A stretch of DNA of 64,000 nucleotides, from contig NC_041006.1 in NCBI RefSeq assembly GCF_004193775.1, forward strand, positions 29,937,102-30,001,101, given 5' to 3'. Numbering within the stretch: position 1 is the stretch's first letter; each line of letters opens with the position of its first letter. Shown here one piece after another: positions 8,830-20,401 of the stretch. The stretch comes from Glycine soja (Eukaryota; Streptophyta; Magnoliopsida; Fabales; Fabaceae). The notes under the pieces are model-generated. The model was not told the DNA's origin. It saw only the letters and a program-made list of their open reading frames with translations, and made no database searches. Both the position numbers and the translations under genes were made by a program.

Positions 8830-10640
8830 AAAATTTTCAGTCATCCACTCGCTCAGTGCGCCCTGTGCACTAAGCGAATTATCCTTCATGCATTGAGTGA
8901 GTCACCACTTGTGCTAAGCGCATCAACCCCAAACCATTGGCTGAAGGGGCCTCACTAAGTGAGACCACAACGCTAAGCCCAAAAACCTCTCTGGAATTGC
9001 AATTATTGGAATTGGGATAAGCGAGTCATCTCGCTAAGTGCATAACTTAGTCTCGCTAAGCGCATTTGTGTGCTAAGCACAATTATCTCTCTATCTGGAC
9101 CTTCATGTTAATTGGGCCCAGCGGGTCATACCCGCTAAGCCCAATTCCCTCTTGGGTGTGGAATTGCATTAAGCAAGACCATCTCGCTAGGCACGACCCC
9201 ATTGCTGCATCATGAGGCATTTAATTCGCTAAGCCGGCCACGTCTCGCTTAGCGAAAGTTGCAGACCAATCAGAGCTGCAGAACTCGCTAAGCGCGCATC
9301 TGTGCGCTAAGCCCAAATCCTTCTCTGGTTTTCTAATTCTCGAATTGGGCTGAGCGAGCCTGCCCCACTATGTATGTGAATTTAAAATCCGAAAATTCAA
9401 AAGTCATTGAGTGCTCGCTTAGTGAGTCACTCGCACTAAGCGAGGCAGTTGAAACTGCCATAAATAAGGCATAACTGCCTGAGGTGGTTACTTTGTGCAA
9501 AATTATAACATTTCTTCCTCATCATTGGCATTTCGTACGCACCATCTGCACTGCATTCATCTTGAACTATCTGCTTCTTGTGCTTCCATTTATACTCACT
9601 AACCTCTACAATCCAAGTAAGTACTTCTGATTTTACCTTTTAATTTTTGTTTTTGAACCCTAGGATAGAGGCCATGTTATGTTCGCTGGAAGTGTTGATT
9701 TTGTTGTTATTTTGTTAATTGTTTGAATGTATGATGTTAGGGCTTTTATTCCACGTATAATGTAGGTTGATTTGATGCATTTTGCTTAGGTTTTTGAGGC
9801 CTAATAGTTGCCTGTAGTTAGGGGCTTTAAAGCCCCATTATTTTCTGGAAATTTCGATGTACTCGCTAAGCGAACTCATCAATTTTGGATGATTTCTGGG
9901 TTTTCTGATGAACTCGCTAAGTCGGCCCTGTCCCGTTAAGCATGTTCATCATTTCTGTTTTAATTTATGCTTTTCTGTATGAACTTGCTAAGCCACTACA
10001 CTTGGGCTTAGCGAGTGTTTAAATTTCTAGTTTTATTTCTGAGTTCGTATAAACTCACTAAGCCGGCATGCCGCGCTTAGTGAGTTAGTTTAGTTAGGTC
10101 AGAGTGTTTGAGTCTTTTGGTATTCTGTTGGGGGCTAAGCGAGTCAGTCTCGCTAAGCCACCATGCCTCTAATGATTAAATAAGCCTGGGCTAAGCGAGT
10201 TAGTCTCGCTAAGCCCAAGGCAATTTTATTTTCTGAAATTTTGTTCATGCACTAAGCGAGTCCCATTCACTAAGCACAATTATTTCTCTGTTTTTGAATA
10301 AGGCTTAGCGAGTCTGCTCACTAAGCCAATTATGTTCCAGTAGTCAAGTTAGGCTAAGCGCCTGCTGGCGCTAAGCCTGTGTAGTATATCACGCTAAGCG
10401 AGCTTGTCTCACTAAGCGCAATTAGCTCTCTGCTAGAGAATAAGTCTTAGTGAGTCATGCTCGCTTAGCCATTGTGCTTTGTCAGCTAAGCGAGTGTGTC
10501 TCACTTAGCCAGAGTCTTTGTTTTTATGTTGTCGCACTAAGCGCGCCCTACGCGTTAAGCGTATCCTGTTAATTTCTGAAGGTGCGCTAAGTAAGTCAGT
10601 CTCGCTAAACGCTGAGTCTGTTTTTCTGTTTTATTTTTCT
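8830..10640. repeat. Palindrome-rich tract: about 50 GCTAAGCGAG-type words in pairs
   Basis: Roughly 50 degenerate copies of CTCGCTAAGCGA and its complement, mostly in close pairs 15-25 bp apart, one pair about every 60-75 bp. Clear pairs lie near 10135-10165, 10190-10220, 10310-10335 and 10360-10380. Each word is itself an imperfect palindrome and each pair can also fold together. Variants such as GTGAG and GCGCA keep the two halves loosely complementary. No open frame of note lies here. The same word is in the LTRs (near 4340-4410 and 13650-13690). Confidence 0.85.
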
Positions 10641-10698
10641 ACTTTTAGTTTTGAATAAAGCCTGTCTAATTTCAATTCCTGTGATTTTTTTTATGCAG

Positions 10699-12111
10699 AT
10701 GGCCTCTAGGAAGAGGAAATCTATCGCCTCCAGACCCCAGGAGCCCTATGAAACCACTAGATTCATATCTGAGGGCGCCTGGGAGAGATATGCACAGAAC
10801 GTTCACTCCCGGAACATCCTTCTGGAGAGGAACGTCATTTTATATGTCACGGAGTATGACGAGTTCTACTGGGAGCTCGAGAGGTAGAGATGGCACAGAG
10901 CCTTGACCAAGTAGCCTGACGGTCACATTGATGTGGCCCTGGTCAAGAAATTCTATGCTAATCTTTACAATCCAGAGGACAAGTCCTTGCGACAAGTCAG
11001 AGTCTGGGGCAAGCTTATAAAGTTTGATGCTGAGACCCTCAACACCTTCCTGGAGACCCCAATGGTCTTGGAGCCTAGGGAGCACTACACCCTTTACTCC
11101 AGATTCTATCATTCACATCCAGGTCCCAAGGAGATGGCTTCTAGACTTTGCATTCCAGGGTGAGGATTTGTTCAGAACGCTGAGGGTGCACCTTGGAAGC
11201 TTCTTAGGAAGGACATGACCACCCTAGCCCAAACCTGGAGTGTGTTATCATACTCCAACCTCACCCCCACCTCTCACATGTCTGATCTTAATATGGACAG
11301 GGTGAGGTTAGTCTACGGGCTGGTCATGAAGATGGATATGTACTTGGGCTTGCTCATTTCAGGCCAGATATCACAGATGGCCCAGTCCAACTCCTCTCGG
11401 CTCGGCTTTCCTACACTTATTACAACCTTGTGCGTAGCCAGAGGAGTAGTATCCGACTCCCTTACCTTCGAGTCCCTGAGCCCTGCCATTAATTTGGCAT
11501 ACATCAGGAAGAATTGCTGGAACCTGGATGATCCCACGATCACCTTTCTGGGGACCCGCAAAGCTAGGGCTCGGGGACCATCAAACGCTTCCACTTCAGC
11601 TCCCTCTTCTTCCGCTCCTCTAGCACCAGCTGCAGCTCCCACTCCTGCCACTCCAGTACCTCCCGGCACCTCCGCTTAGAGCCTAGAGATTTTAGTGCCG
11701 ATGCTGCAAAGCCTCCACCATGGCTTATGCTTGGTGATGCAGAGTATACACGACCTGGCTCAGGATTGGCCGATTATGAACATGGAGGATTTCATGGCCT
11801 AGGTGCCCTGGCCAGGAGTCCAGCCTTCACCTTTTGGGGGGGGGGGGGGTGAGGCTCCTACAACCCAGGATCCGTAGCCAGAGCTGGAGGTGACGCCCGA
11901 GGCCACTCCAGAGACTACCCCTGCTGCCACACCACTTGTGGAGGTTACAGAGGATGAGGATGGCACTGCAAACACAGATTATGCAGCTGACATGGTAGCG
12001 GCGCAGAGCACTTGGGATCCCTGGCCCACTACAGCACAGGAGACACCTTAGCCAGCCCTGGATGCTCCTTCCTCACCTCATGATGAGCCCACACCAGCAC
12101 AGGATGATTGA
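10699..12111 (+). pseudogene. Athila envelope-like (putative plant transposon protein) ORF, interrupted
   Basis: A single frame from ATG 10699 to TGA 12109-12111, about 470 codons, broken by TAG at 10885, 10912, 11677, 11800, 11875 and 12049 and TGA at 11161. The N-terminal part (basic MASRKRK start, then VALVKKFYANLY) and the central LVYGLVMKM segment match the ORF3 downstream of pol in Athila/Calypso elements. The C-terminal third is Pro/Ala/Thr/Glu-rich, with a 13-base G run near 11837-11849. Proposed roles are envelope-like, but no clear signal peptide or membrane segment is visible. The ATG directly follows a pyrimidine-rich tract ending in CAG, resembling a splice acceptor. Confidence 0.75.
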
Positions 12112-13446
12112 TGACAAGACTTTATTTATATTTCAGTTTTTAGATACAATTTTTTTTTAATTTCAGTTTTAGTTTACTTTATTACTTATTTAGCAAATTT
12201 CACAATTTTTTCAAACAATTTACATTTATATATGCAGTGGATTGTTTTGGTTTCAAATTTCTGGTGTTTGTGAATGATTTTGAAATTGATCGATTACATG
12301 ACTTGAGTGAATTGCAATGTTAGATCACGTGCTCCGAACAAGTATGCAGTAATTAGAAAAGAAAGAACATGAATTAGGAACGTGAGTGAAATTGTTAGTT
12401 TGTTTGACAGGTAAATTGTGAAGGCAATCATTAGCCATAACCCAGTGAGTTGTGTGAACCTTAATTGTGAGAGAACGACTAGCATTGAGTACCAATTTTT
12501 GCATGAATCTAAATACTGAATGAATGCATGATTTTGGAAATAATGAAGGTCGTGATAGATTGAATTAGCCACTTAGCCAAATAGCTTACCTTGTTCATGA
12601 ATGATGAATCCCTTGCACCCATGTTGAGCTTATTTATGATTGATTGAATTGAACCCTAAGCTTGTTGAATTATAATCTCCATCTACCTTTCCTTAGGTTG
12701 TAGGAGAGCATCATGGTTCAAAGCAAATTTGTCCCAAATTTGGGGGAAGGTGTTGGGTGATGATAATTGTGGTAAGACAAATGACAGCCACACAAAAATT
12801 ATGTCAAGAAGCAGTAAGTAAAAACTGCTAATATAAAAAAAAGAAGAGAAATTTCAAGAATAAAAGTATGTGTGTGTTGTTACATAAGCTAAGTGCCTTA
12901 AATGTATGTGGCATTTCAATAGAAGATGGGAATGAAAGGAAATGAGTTAATCTAAGGATGAATGCTCTCTTAGAACCTAAGTTTTTGCATCTTAGAAAAA
13001 CCATGAATTGTTTGCAGCCCAGCCTCATTACAAGCCAAGAAAGTCCTTCAGATTCAATTTGTGTGTTTGTGATTATATGTCATGAGACGAAATGCAAAAG
13101 TTGAGACTTGTATTGGTTGTTGAATTGGAGAATTGCCTTAAACACTTGTGCTTATGAGAGAAACAGTGACTGTGAGGATTAGGCTTGATGAACCTTCCTT
13201 GATACCTGTCTTGCTTACTAGCTTATTTCACTTGTGTTGCTTAATGATCATGCTCATATCTTTGAAATTCTGCATATCTTTATGAGGAGCTGTTGGTTGA
13301 AGTATTGCTTGCCACTTATTTTCATGTGATTGAATGTTTGGATCAAACACATTTTTGAGTAACCACTGTGATTTTTGTCACTTGAGGACAAGTAAACTGT
13401 TATTTCTTTGCTTGAGGACAAGCAAAACTGTAAATTTGGGGGAGTT
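12112..13446 (+). other. Athila 3' untranslated region with two PPT-like tracts
   Basis: 1.3 kb without a supported gene. Two similar purine tracts, AAATTTGGGGGAAGG (about 12738) and AAATTTGGGGGAGT (about 13433); the second abuts the 3' LTR and is the likely plus-strand primer. Just before it a short tandem repeat of CTTGAGGACAAG occurs twice (about 13381 and 13411). Confidence 0.65.
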
Positions 13447-14741
13447 TGTTAGTCGTTATTTATGACTAACTTTTGTATTAAATAGTTATATGAAATTAGC
13501 ATCTTTCCCCCAATTTACGGTTCTTTTTGTAGGAATTGTACATGTTTTCATGTTTAGTTTGATTTTATATAGTAGATACTCCCATTTTGTGAATTAATGT
13601 CGAAACCACTTCAGTTTCAGGCCAAAAGAAGAGAAGGTTATTGCAGCTGGTGTCTCGCTAAGCGAGGCACACAGCTCGCTTAGCGTGTTGGGAAACCCTA
13701 GAAGAGGATCAGCCAGAGAGATGCATGCTCCGCTAGCTCATCCAGTGAGTCATTTGTCCCTTCTCGCATTTAGCGCGCCCAGCTCGCTAAGCCAAAATTC
13801 ACTAACTCGTGAGCGAGCCTTCAGAATCTACAACATCAAGGAGCCTTTAAAACACCGAAGTGGACGTAAAATAAGAGAGGAGTCGAAAAATAGAGCAAGA
13901 AAAGAAGCTAGAACGATAGAACCTCAGCCTCCAAGAAAGTTTAGGTTAGAGGAGTGATTTTAGGGTTCTAGAGGTTGGAGAAGACATCCTCAACCATTTG
14001 TAGCCTTAGTCTTTCTTTAACATCTATCCTTTATGCTGAAAGTTGCTAACTTGTCATGGAAGGCTAAATCTCTTGTTGGGGAGTTCTGCTGAACCTTTGA
14101 TGTATTATTCTCTTACTATCTATTTAAAAGTTGTTTTTATATGTTCATTGCTTCTATCTATACTTATTTCTGTATGCTTGTGGCTTGATCACCCATTTGT
14201 ATGCATAGTTAGGATTTTTAGTACTGGGAAGTGCTTTAAAACCTTAGAACTTGATAGAGTAAGCTAGAAAATTGTATGTCTGGGGATGGAGTGCAGCAAT
14301 CTAGTCCTTATTATGCTGTAATTGTAATGCAACTCTTTTAGACTAAGTTTGTTGAGGGATCAAGGATGAGGTTTAAATAGAGTTAGGCCCATTCACTCGA
14401 GGGATCTTGGTTTGGGTAGTTTTCCGCATAAGAACACTAAAACAACGTTAAATAGAGAAAAACATTTAGCAACATCAAAGTAAGTTTAGTAGAATGACTC
14501 AATGCTTGTTACTTGACTGTTTTACTTCTCAACTTTTAGATATTTTAATCTATAGTTAATTATACTTTTAGACAAAAACCCTATTCAACATTTACTTGCT
14601 TTATACAAATGTTTGCTCATTGAACATATATTTCCTGAATGAAACAAGTTCCCTGTGATTCGATACTCGATTTTTACCATTTTATATTACTTGTGCAACT
14701 CAATACACTTGCTGATTAGCATCGCGAATTACTCCCAAACA
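13447..14741 (+). repeat. Athila 3' LTR
   Basis: 1295 bp, TGTTAG to CAAACA, direct repeat of 4134-5472. Followed by target base copy GATAC (14742-14746) and CACTA transposase sequence. Confidence 0.9.
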
Positions 14742-14746
14742 GATAC

Positions 14747-15325
14747 ACATCGGACACAATATCTTCTTCGCCTGATAATAACTTTTTGGCATTGTGTTTT
14801 CCTCTAGAAGCATATCTTGTACTATCCATAAGCAATGAAGTGAAGCTTTTGTCACTCCACCCAGGCATAACACCATTAACAACAAATGTCAATGACTTCT
14901 TGCACCTTGGATACAAAGGATTCTTGGAATCACTTTCCAATGTATCACACATAAGGGCATGTGCTTGCTAAAAAGATTCTTATCTAAGATCACAAATCAT
15001 TTCCTCTAGGCGATCTCCCATTTCTACATCAAATGATTTAGATTGGGACGCCCTCTGCATGTCTGTCAATTCACCATGTCATATAATTCTTCTTAACCCC
15101 ATCACACAAAAGATGTTCCTTTATGTCGTTAAGTACTTTTCGTTTCCCATTCAAACAGTTTATACAAGGACAAAAATATTTTGCATCCTCATCCGGTCGA
15201 CTTTGTTTGAAAGCAAATTGCAAGAAATATTCAATGTCTTCCTCATACGCAGGGCTGATGCAACTTTCATTCATCTAGCTTCAATCCATCTAATTAATAA
15301 CTTTATGATATACTCACAAAGCTAG
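14747..15325 (-). pseudogene. CACTA TNP2 transposase, N-proximal portion
   Basis: Minus strand. 15071-15274 has the transposase-associated domain: acidic start, CPCINCLNGK cysteine pair and HLLCDGV. 14716-14952 has the TNP2 part with LYPRCKKSLTF and GWSDKSF. The frame at its 3' end (YYQAKKILCPMC) runs on into 4133 and below once the Athila element and one target copy are removed. Stops and frame changes are present. This is the upstream half of the gene at 2982-4133. Confidence 0.85.
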
Positions 15326-15392
15326 TGATTTCATGCATGAAAACCTCACTTTTTTTTATTAAAGGTGTGACCCTATCACATTCAGGAAAACA

Positions 15393-15620
15393 TTTATTTA
15401 TAGTAGACTCATACGTAAAGATTAACTTTATTTTCTTAGATTTGACAAAATTTTGGCAACATTTCGCATTGATCTCTAAGTACACGACATGAAAATGGTG
15501 ACATGAATTCCACCACAATCAAGTATGCACTCGGAGAACAAAGTGAAATACACTAACCAAAATTTCATCAAATTTAAGAAAAGAAAGTTAAAATTTACGT
15601 ATGAATCTACTATAAATAAA
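15393..15620. repeat. Inverted repeat upstream of the CACTA transposase
   Basis: 15393-15419 and 15594-15620 are reverse complements at 26 of 27 positions (core TAGTAGACTCATACGTAAA). Similarity continues inward for about 45 further bases on each arm (ACTTTATTTTCTTAGATTTG against its diverged complement). A subterminal or internal CACTA hairpin is likely; the CACTA terminus itself was not found. Confidence 0.6.
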
Positions 15621-15837
15621 TTACTCTTCCCAAATTGTCCAAATGAACAATTCAAGATTCAAAACAACTATTAATGCAAACTTTTCACAAGAATCATTGT
15701 ATTTTAACTCAATTTTGAAACAGTTTTACATTCATTATCAAAATCAAGGAAAAAGATTTTGTGAATTTGGTTTTTAATTTTAAAAAACACATTCTAACCA
15801 CCACTCCACCATCGTCCCCATCCTTGCCCCCACCACT
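15621..15837. other. AT-rich sequence, probably CACTA 5' region
   Basis: No gene or recognisable motif. Lies between the CACTA inverted repeat and the 650-bp duplicated segment. Confidence 0.4.
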
Positions 15838-16490
15838 ATTGCCACCATTCTGTCACCTCCATCATTGTTGGTCACTATTATTCCACTCTACCACCACCCA
15901 TAATTTAAGAAAATGAACTGGTGATTGACTTGGTCAAGGCATTGGGTACTGAGTCAATGGTTGAACTAGTGGATCACTAATTGACTCGCATGACCTGGTC
16001 TTTATTAGAAAAAATTAATTTTTATACCCAACCTTACTTGACCCGCATGACACAATGAGTTTCCTCCCTTAAGTGTGTCCCATCCCAGGTTAGTGAGTCA
16101 TCAGTTTAATCGCAAACATGACTAGGCCACACTAAGTTCAATGAATGATTGAACCCATTTGATTAGTCGGGTTGGTTTGGATTTTAAAACATTATTATCA
16201 CCATTCTAGTGCTACTACCGTTAGAATCACCATTTAACCACCACCGCCATTATTGCACCCTCACCACTACCACTATTATCACTGTCGTCGTTTCCATCCC
16301 GTTACCTTTGTCACCTCCATTATTTCATAATAGAACAAAATAAGATAAAACAATTGACTCATTTTATTTAACTTCAATTTATAGCATCTTTTTAAAAATT
16401 AAAAATAAATCAAAAATAAAAAATCAAAACTAAAATTGATTTAAATTTTAAAAAATTTGAAAATTAAAAATGAAAAATCATTCCAAATGA
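15838..16490. repeat. 650-bp direct repeat, left copy
   Basis: Matches 20402-21083 (both start near GCCACCAT..CGTCACC / TGTCACC and end at TCATTCCAAATGA), with substitutions and an indel around 16150. Contains CCACCACC-rich simple sequence. It lacks TG/CA termini, PBS and PPT, so it is not treated as an LTR. Confidence 0.8.
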
Positions 16491-16515
16491 TGTACAACCC
16501 CTGGAAGGTGGTCTT

Positions 16516-16923
16516 TTGATGGTTAGTAGGTTAATGGGTAGTGTGTGTAAGGATAGAGATGAAACTCAAAGGGAGAACATTTTTCATACTAGGTGCATGG
16601 TCATGGGGAAAATATGTTTTTTGATCATAGATGGGGGTCGATGCACCAATGTAGCTAGCCAAAGATTGAATGAAAAGCTTGCTTTGAAAACTTCCCCTCA
16701 CCCTAGGCCTTACAAACTACAATGGTTGAGTGAGAATGAGGAGCTAGTTGTAGATAGACAAGTTTTGATATGCTTCTCCATTGGAAAATATGTTGATGAG
16801 ATACTGTTTGATGTAGTCCATATGAAGGCTAGCCATCTCTTACTTGGAAGGCCTTGGCAGTATAATAGGGATGTTATCCATAATGGTGTCACAAAAAAAA
16901 TTTCATTTGTACATAAAGGATAA
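16516..16923 (+). pseudogene. Ty3/gypsy aspartic protease region
   Basis: 135-aa frame. Contains CFLIIDGGRCTNVAS (protease active-site region of plant Ty3 polyproteins) and HLLLGRPWQYNRDV, the usual LLGRPW motif. Followed by a frame change and a Lys/Glu-rich linker (16924-17180). Confidence 0.8.
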
Positions 16924-17198
16924 AGGTGACCCTCACAACTTTGTCTCCAAGTAAGGTTTGTAAGGATCAAATAAAAATGAGAGTGAAAAGAGAACAAGAG
17001 AGAAAAGCAGAGAAAAACAAAATTGATGAAAAGAAAGAGCATGAAAGGAGATAAAAGAATGAAAAAAATGGAGATAAAAAAAAGAGTAAAACTGTAAAAA
17101 AAGATGAAAATCAAGAAGAGAGAAAAATACAAAGCTTGTTCATGAGAGAAAAAAAGGTGAAGAGAGTGATGCTAGCTAGGCAACATATGTAGTTACCA

Positions 17199-18590
17199 AT
17201 GCCTCATGATTACTGCTTGTCTTCTATTGTTAGTTCTTTGCCTATAGGTGTGGAAGAATTATTGAAGGAGTTTGGGGATGTCTTCCCCAAAGACACCCCT
17301 CATGGGTTACCTCCTTTGAGAGGGATAGAGCACCAAATTGATCTCATTCCAGGAGTGTCCTTACCAAATAAGCCAGCATATAGAAGCAATCTAGAAGAGA
17401 CAAAAGAGATACAAAGGCAAGTGGGAGCTTGGTGGAAAAAGGATGGGTGAGAGAAAGCTTGAGCCCATGTGCTATGCCCATCATCTTGGTGCCAAAGAAG
17501 GATGGAACTTGGAGAATGTGTGCAGATTGTAGAGCCATCAACAACATTACTGAAAGGTATAGACATCCTATCCCTAGACTTGATGACATGTTAGATGAGT
17601 TGCATGGTTCTAGTTATTTCTCCTAAATTGATTTGAAAAGTGGTTACCATCAAATTTGAATGAGAGAAGGTGATGAGTGGAAAACTTCTTTTAAAACTAA
17701 GTTTGGATTATATGAGTGGATGGTGGTGCCTTTTGTGCTAACCAATGCACCTAGCACTTTCATGAGACTTATGAATCATGTTTTAAGACACTTCATTGGA
17801 AAATTTGTGGTTGTCTACTTTGATGATATTTTGATATATAGCAAGCACTCGATGACCATCTAGAACATCTCAGAAGTGTTTTGGAAGTGCTTAGGAAAGA
17901 AAGATTGTATGCCAATAGGGACAAATGCACATTATGAACTAATCAAGTAGTGTTCCTAGGGTTTGTTGTGAGTTCTAAAGTGTGCAAGTTGATGAGGAAA
18001 AAGTAAAAGCTATTAGAGATTGGCCTACACCTAAAAACGTGAGTGAGGTGAGAAGTTTTCATGGGCTGGCTAGTTTCTATAGGCGGTTTGTTAAAGATTT
18101 TAGCACACTAGCTTTTCCTTTGAATGAAATTGTAAAGAAAAATGTGGGGTTCAAGTGGGGAAGTGAACAAGAAGAAGCTTTTAATATCTTAAAAGAAAAA
18201 TTAGCAAATGCACCTATTCTTGCTTTATTCAATTTTGCCAAATCATTTGAGATTGAATGTGATGCATCTAATGTCGGAATATGGGTTGTTTTGTTACAAG
18301 AGGGGCATCCCATTGCTTACTTCACTAAAAAATTAAAGGGTGCCAATTTGAACTACTCTACATATGACAAAGAAATGTATGCACTTATTAGAGCATTGTA
18401 AACTTGGCAACATTGTCTTTTACCTAAAGAATTTGGGATACACAGTGATCATGAATCCCTTAAGCGTCTAAAGGGCCAAGGCAAACTCAATAAGCGACAT
18501 GCCAAATGGGTAGAGTATCTAGAGCAATTTCCTTGTGTAATCAAACATAAGCAAGGCAAGGAAAATGTTGTGGCCGACACCCTTTCTAGG
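17199..18590 (+). pseudogene. Ty3/gypsy reverse transcriptase and RNase H
   Basis: Frames 17199-17450, 17429-17626, 17660-17863 and 17982-18401 form one decayed pol region. RT motifs visible: [28 protein letters not shown], then YFDDILIYS containing the catalytic FDD pair. RNase [14 protein letters not shown] with the catalytic Asp, then [12 protein letters not shown]. Further RNase H sequence after the stop at 18401 includes IHSDHESL and ADTLSRR (about 18439-18590). Stops occur at 17624, 17658, 17861 and 18399. Confidence 0.85.
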
Positions 18591-19997
18591 AGGTATTTTT
18601 TACCCTCCATGCTTGAAACTAAGATGCTTGCATTTGATCATATAAAGGAGTTGTACGCTTGTGATGATGACTTTTCTAATTTATTTAAATTATGTAAAAA
18701 GGGTGTTTATAACAGATACTTTAGGCATGATGGTTATCTATTCAAAGATAAGAGATTGTGTGTGCCTAACAGTTACATGCGTGATTTGTTGATTAGAGAA
18801 GCTCATGAGGGTGGTTTGCTGGGACATTTTGGAGTTGCTAAAATATTGGACATTTAGCATGAACATTTCTTTTGGCCACATATGAAACATGATGTGCATA
18901 AATTATGTGATAGGTGTTTAGTGAGTAAAAAGGCTAGATCAAAGGTCATGCATCATGGATTATATACTCCATTACCTATTCCTAACTCTCCTTGGATCGA
19001 CATTTCTATGGATTTTGTGCTTGGCCTCCCAAGATCCAAGAAGGGGAGGGATTATATTTTTGTTGTGGTTGATAGGTTCTCAAAGATGGCTCACTTCATA
19101 CCTTGCCATAAAGCGAATGATGCTTGTTTGGTGGCAGATTTATTTTTTAGGGAAGTGGTGTGCCTACATGGCTTGCTTAGAAGCATTGTATCGGATAGGG
19201 ATTCAAAGTTCCTAAGCCACTTTTGGAAGACCTTGTGGAGCAAACTGGGCACAAAACTCCTTTTCTCTACTACTTTTCATCCTCAAACAGATGGACAAAC
19301 CGAGGTGGTAAATTGAACTCTATCTCAAATTCTAAGGTGCTTGGTAGGTAAGAATTTGAAAAGATGGGAGGAATGCCTACCCCATGCTAAATTTGCTTAT
19401 AATAGGGTAGTAAACTTTACTACTTCTTATTCTCCTTTTGAGGTAGTTTACGGTTTTAATCCATTGTCCCCTCTTGATTTGTTACCTTTGCCTAACACTT
19501 CTGCTATGATGAATAGGGATGGGCTTTCTAAAGCCAACTTTGTTAAGAGTTTGCATGAGAAAGTGAAAGCACAAATTGAGAAAAAGGTTTAACAATATGC
19601 TAGATATACCAATAAGGGCAAAAAGAAGATGGTTTTCAAACCGGACGATTGGGTTTGGATTCATTTGAGGAAGAATAGGTTTCCTTCCAAAAGGAAATCT
19701 AAACTTCAAGAAAGGGGAGATGGTCCTTTTAAAGTATTGGAGCGCATAAATGATAACACATATAAAATTGATTTACCACTTGACTATGGTATGAGCAACG
19801 CTTTTGATGTTACTGACTTGACTTTTTGTTATGTAGGTACCTTTGACATCAATTTGAGGGCAAATCTACCCAAGAAGGAGGGAATGATAAAGGACTATCC
19901 AAGGAGGAAGAGTTTGACTTGGTTGTGCTCAACATGGATGAACCAATCACTTGAGCAAAGAGTAAGAGATTTCAAGAAAAACTTGGCGAAAGACTAA
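18591..19997 (+). pseudogene. Ty3/gypsy integrase and C-terminal region
   Basis: 18570-18857 ends in the HHCC zinc-binding region ([17 protein letters not shown]). 18882-19316 has the catalytic core, with MDFVLGLP and [13 protein letters not shown] carrying the first two catalytic Asp residues and [12 protein letters not shown] leading to the Glu region. 19341-19592 continues with FAYNRVVNFTTSYSPFEVVY. 19629-19997 carries the GPFKVLERINDNTYKIDLP segment found near the integrase C-terminus. Stops at 18855, 19314 and 19590 break the protein. Confidence 0.85.
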
Positions 19998-20401
19998 ATT
20001 CTCTCATGGAAGAAAGAGAAGAAGAAGTGAAGCTCATACATTTTAACCAACTTTTATAATAAGTTATTTTCGTTTTTAATTGTATTTTGGGCTTATTTTT
20101 GGACTTGTAATGGGTTGCTACCTTTTTATTGTTATTTTTAAGTATTTTAATTATTAGATTAGTTATTGGGCCTTGAGCCTAATTTAGGATTATTAGTAGG
20201 AGTTATAAATAGACTCCTTAAACACTTTATTGATAGTTTTTTATGAAATTTCATATTAGACACAGTTAAGAGAGTACCTTTCTTGGTTCTTGTGTGAAAC
20301 CTTATGTTCTTATCAAAGAATTCTATTCTTTGTGGTTAATCATTCTCAACTTATCAATCTTCCAAGATTGTGTCATTGTTCTTTCCATCTCATTTTCTAA
20401 G

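Larger units (their letters stand above)
4134..14741 (+). mobile_element. Athila/Calypso-type Ty3 LTR retrotransposon lacking RT and integrase
   Basis: LTRs at 4134-5472 and 13447-14741; flanking 5-bp target repeat TATAC (4129-4133) / GATAC (14742-14746), one mismatch. The PBS after the 5' LTR contains TGGCGCCGTTGCCGGGG, typical of Athila. Order: gag (5632-7182), a lysine/glutamate-rich linker, aspartic protease (7426 onward, tandemly duplicated), then directly non-coding sequence, a palindrome-rich tract, an envelope-like frame (10699-12111), PPT and 3' LTR. No reverse transcriptase, RNase H or integrase frame is present, so the copy depends on other elements. Most coding parts have premature stops. 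LTRs differ by several percent plus a 36-bp indel, so insertion is not recent. Confidence 0.9.
16491..20401 (+). mobile_element. Ty3/gypsy element fragment, 5'-truncated
   Basis: Begins abruptly at the end of gag/protease (no PBS, no 5' LTR) and runs through protease, reverse transcriptase, RNase H and integrase to a 3' non-coding/LTR-like segment (about 20040-20401, with TATAAATAGACTCC near 20204). It is bounded on both sides by copies of a 650-bp unrelated sequence. Several in-frame stops make it inactive. Confidence 0.8.
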
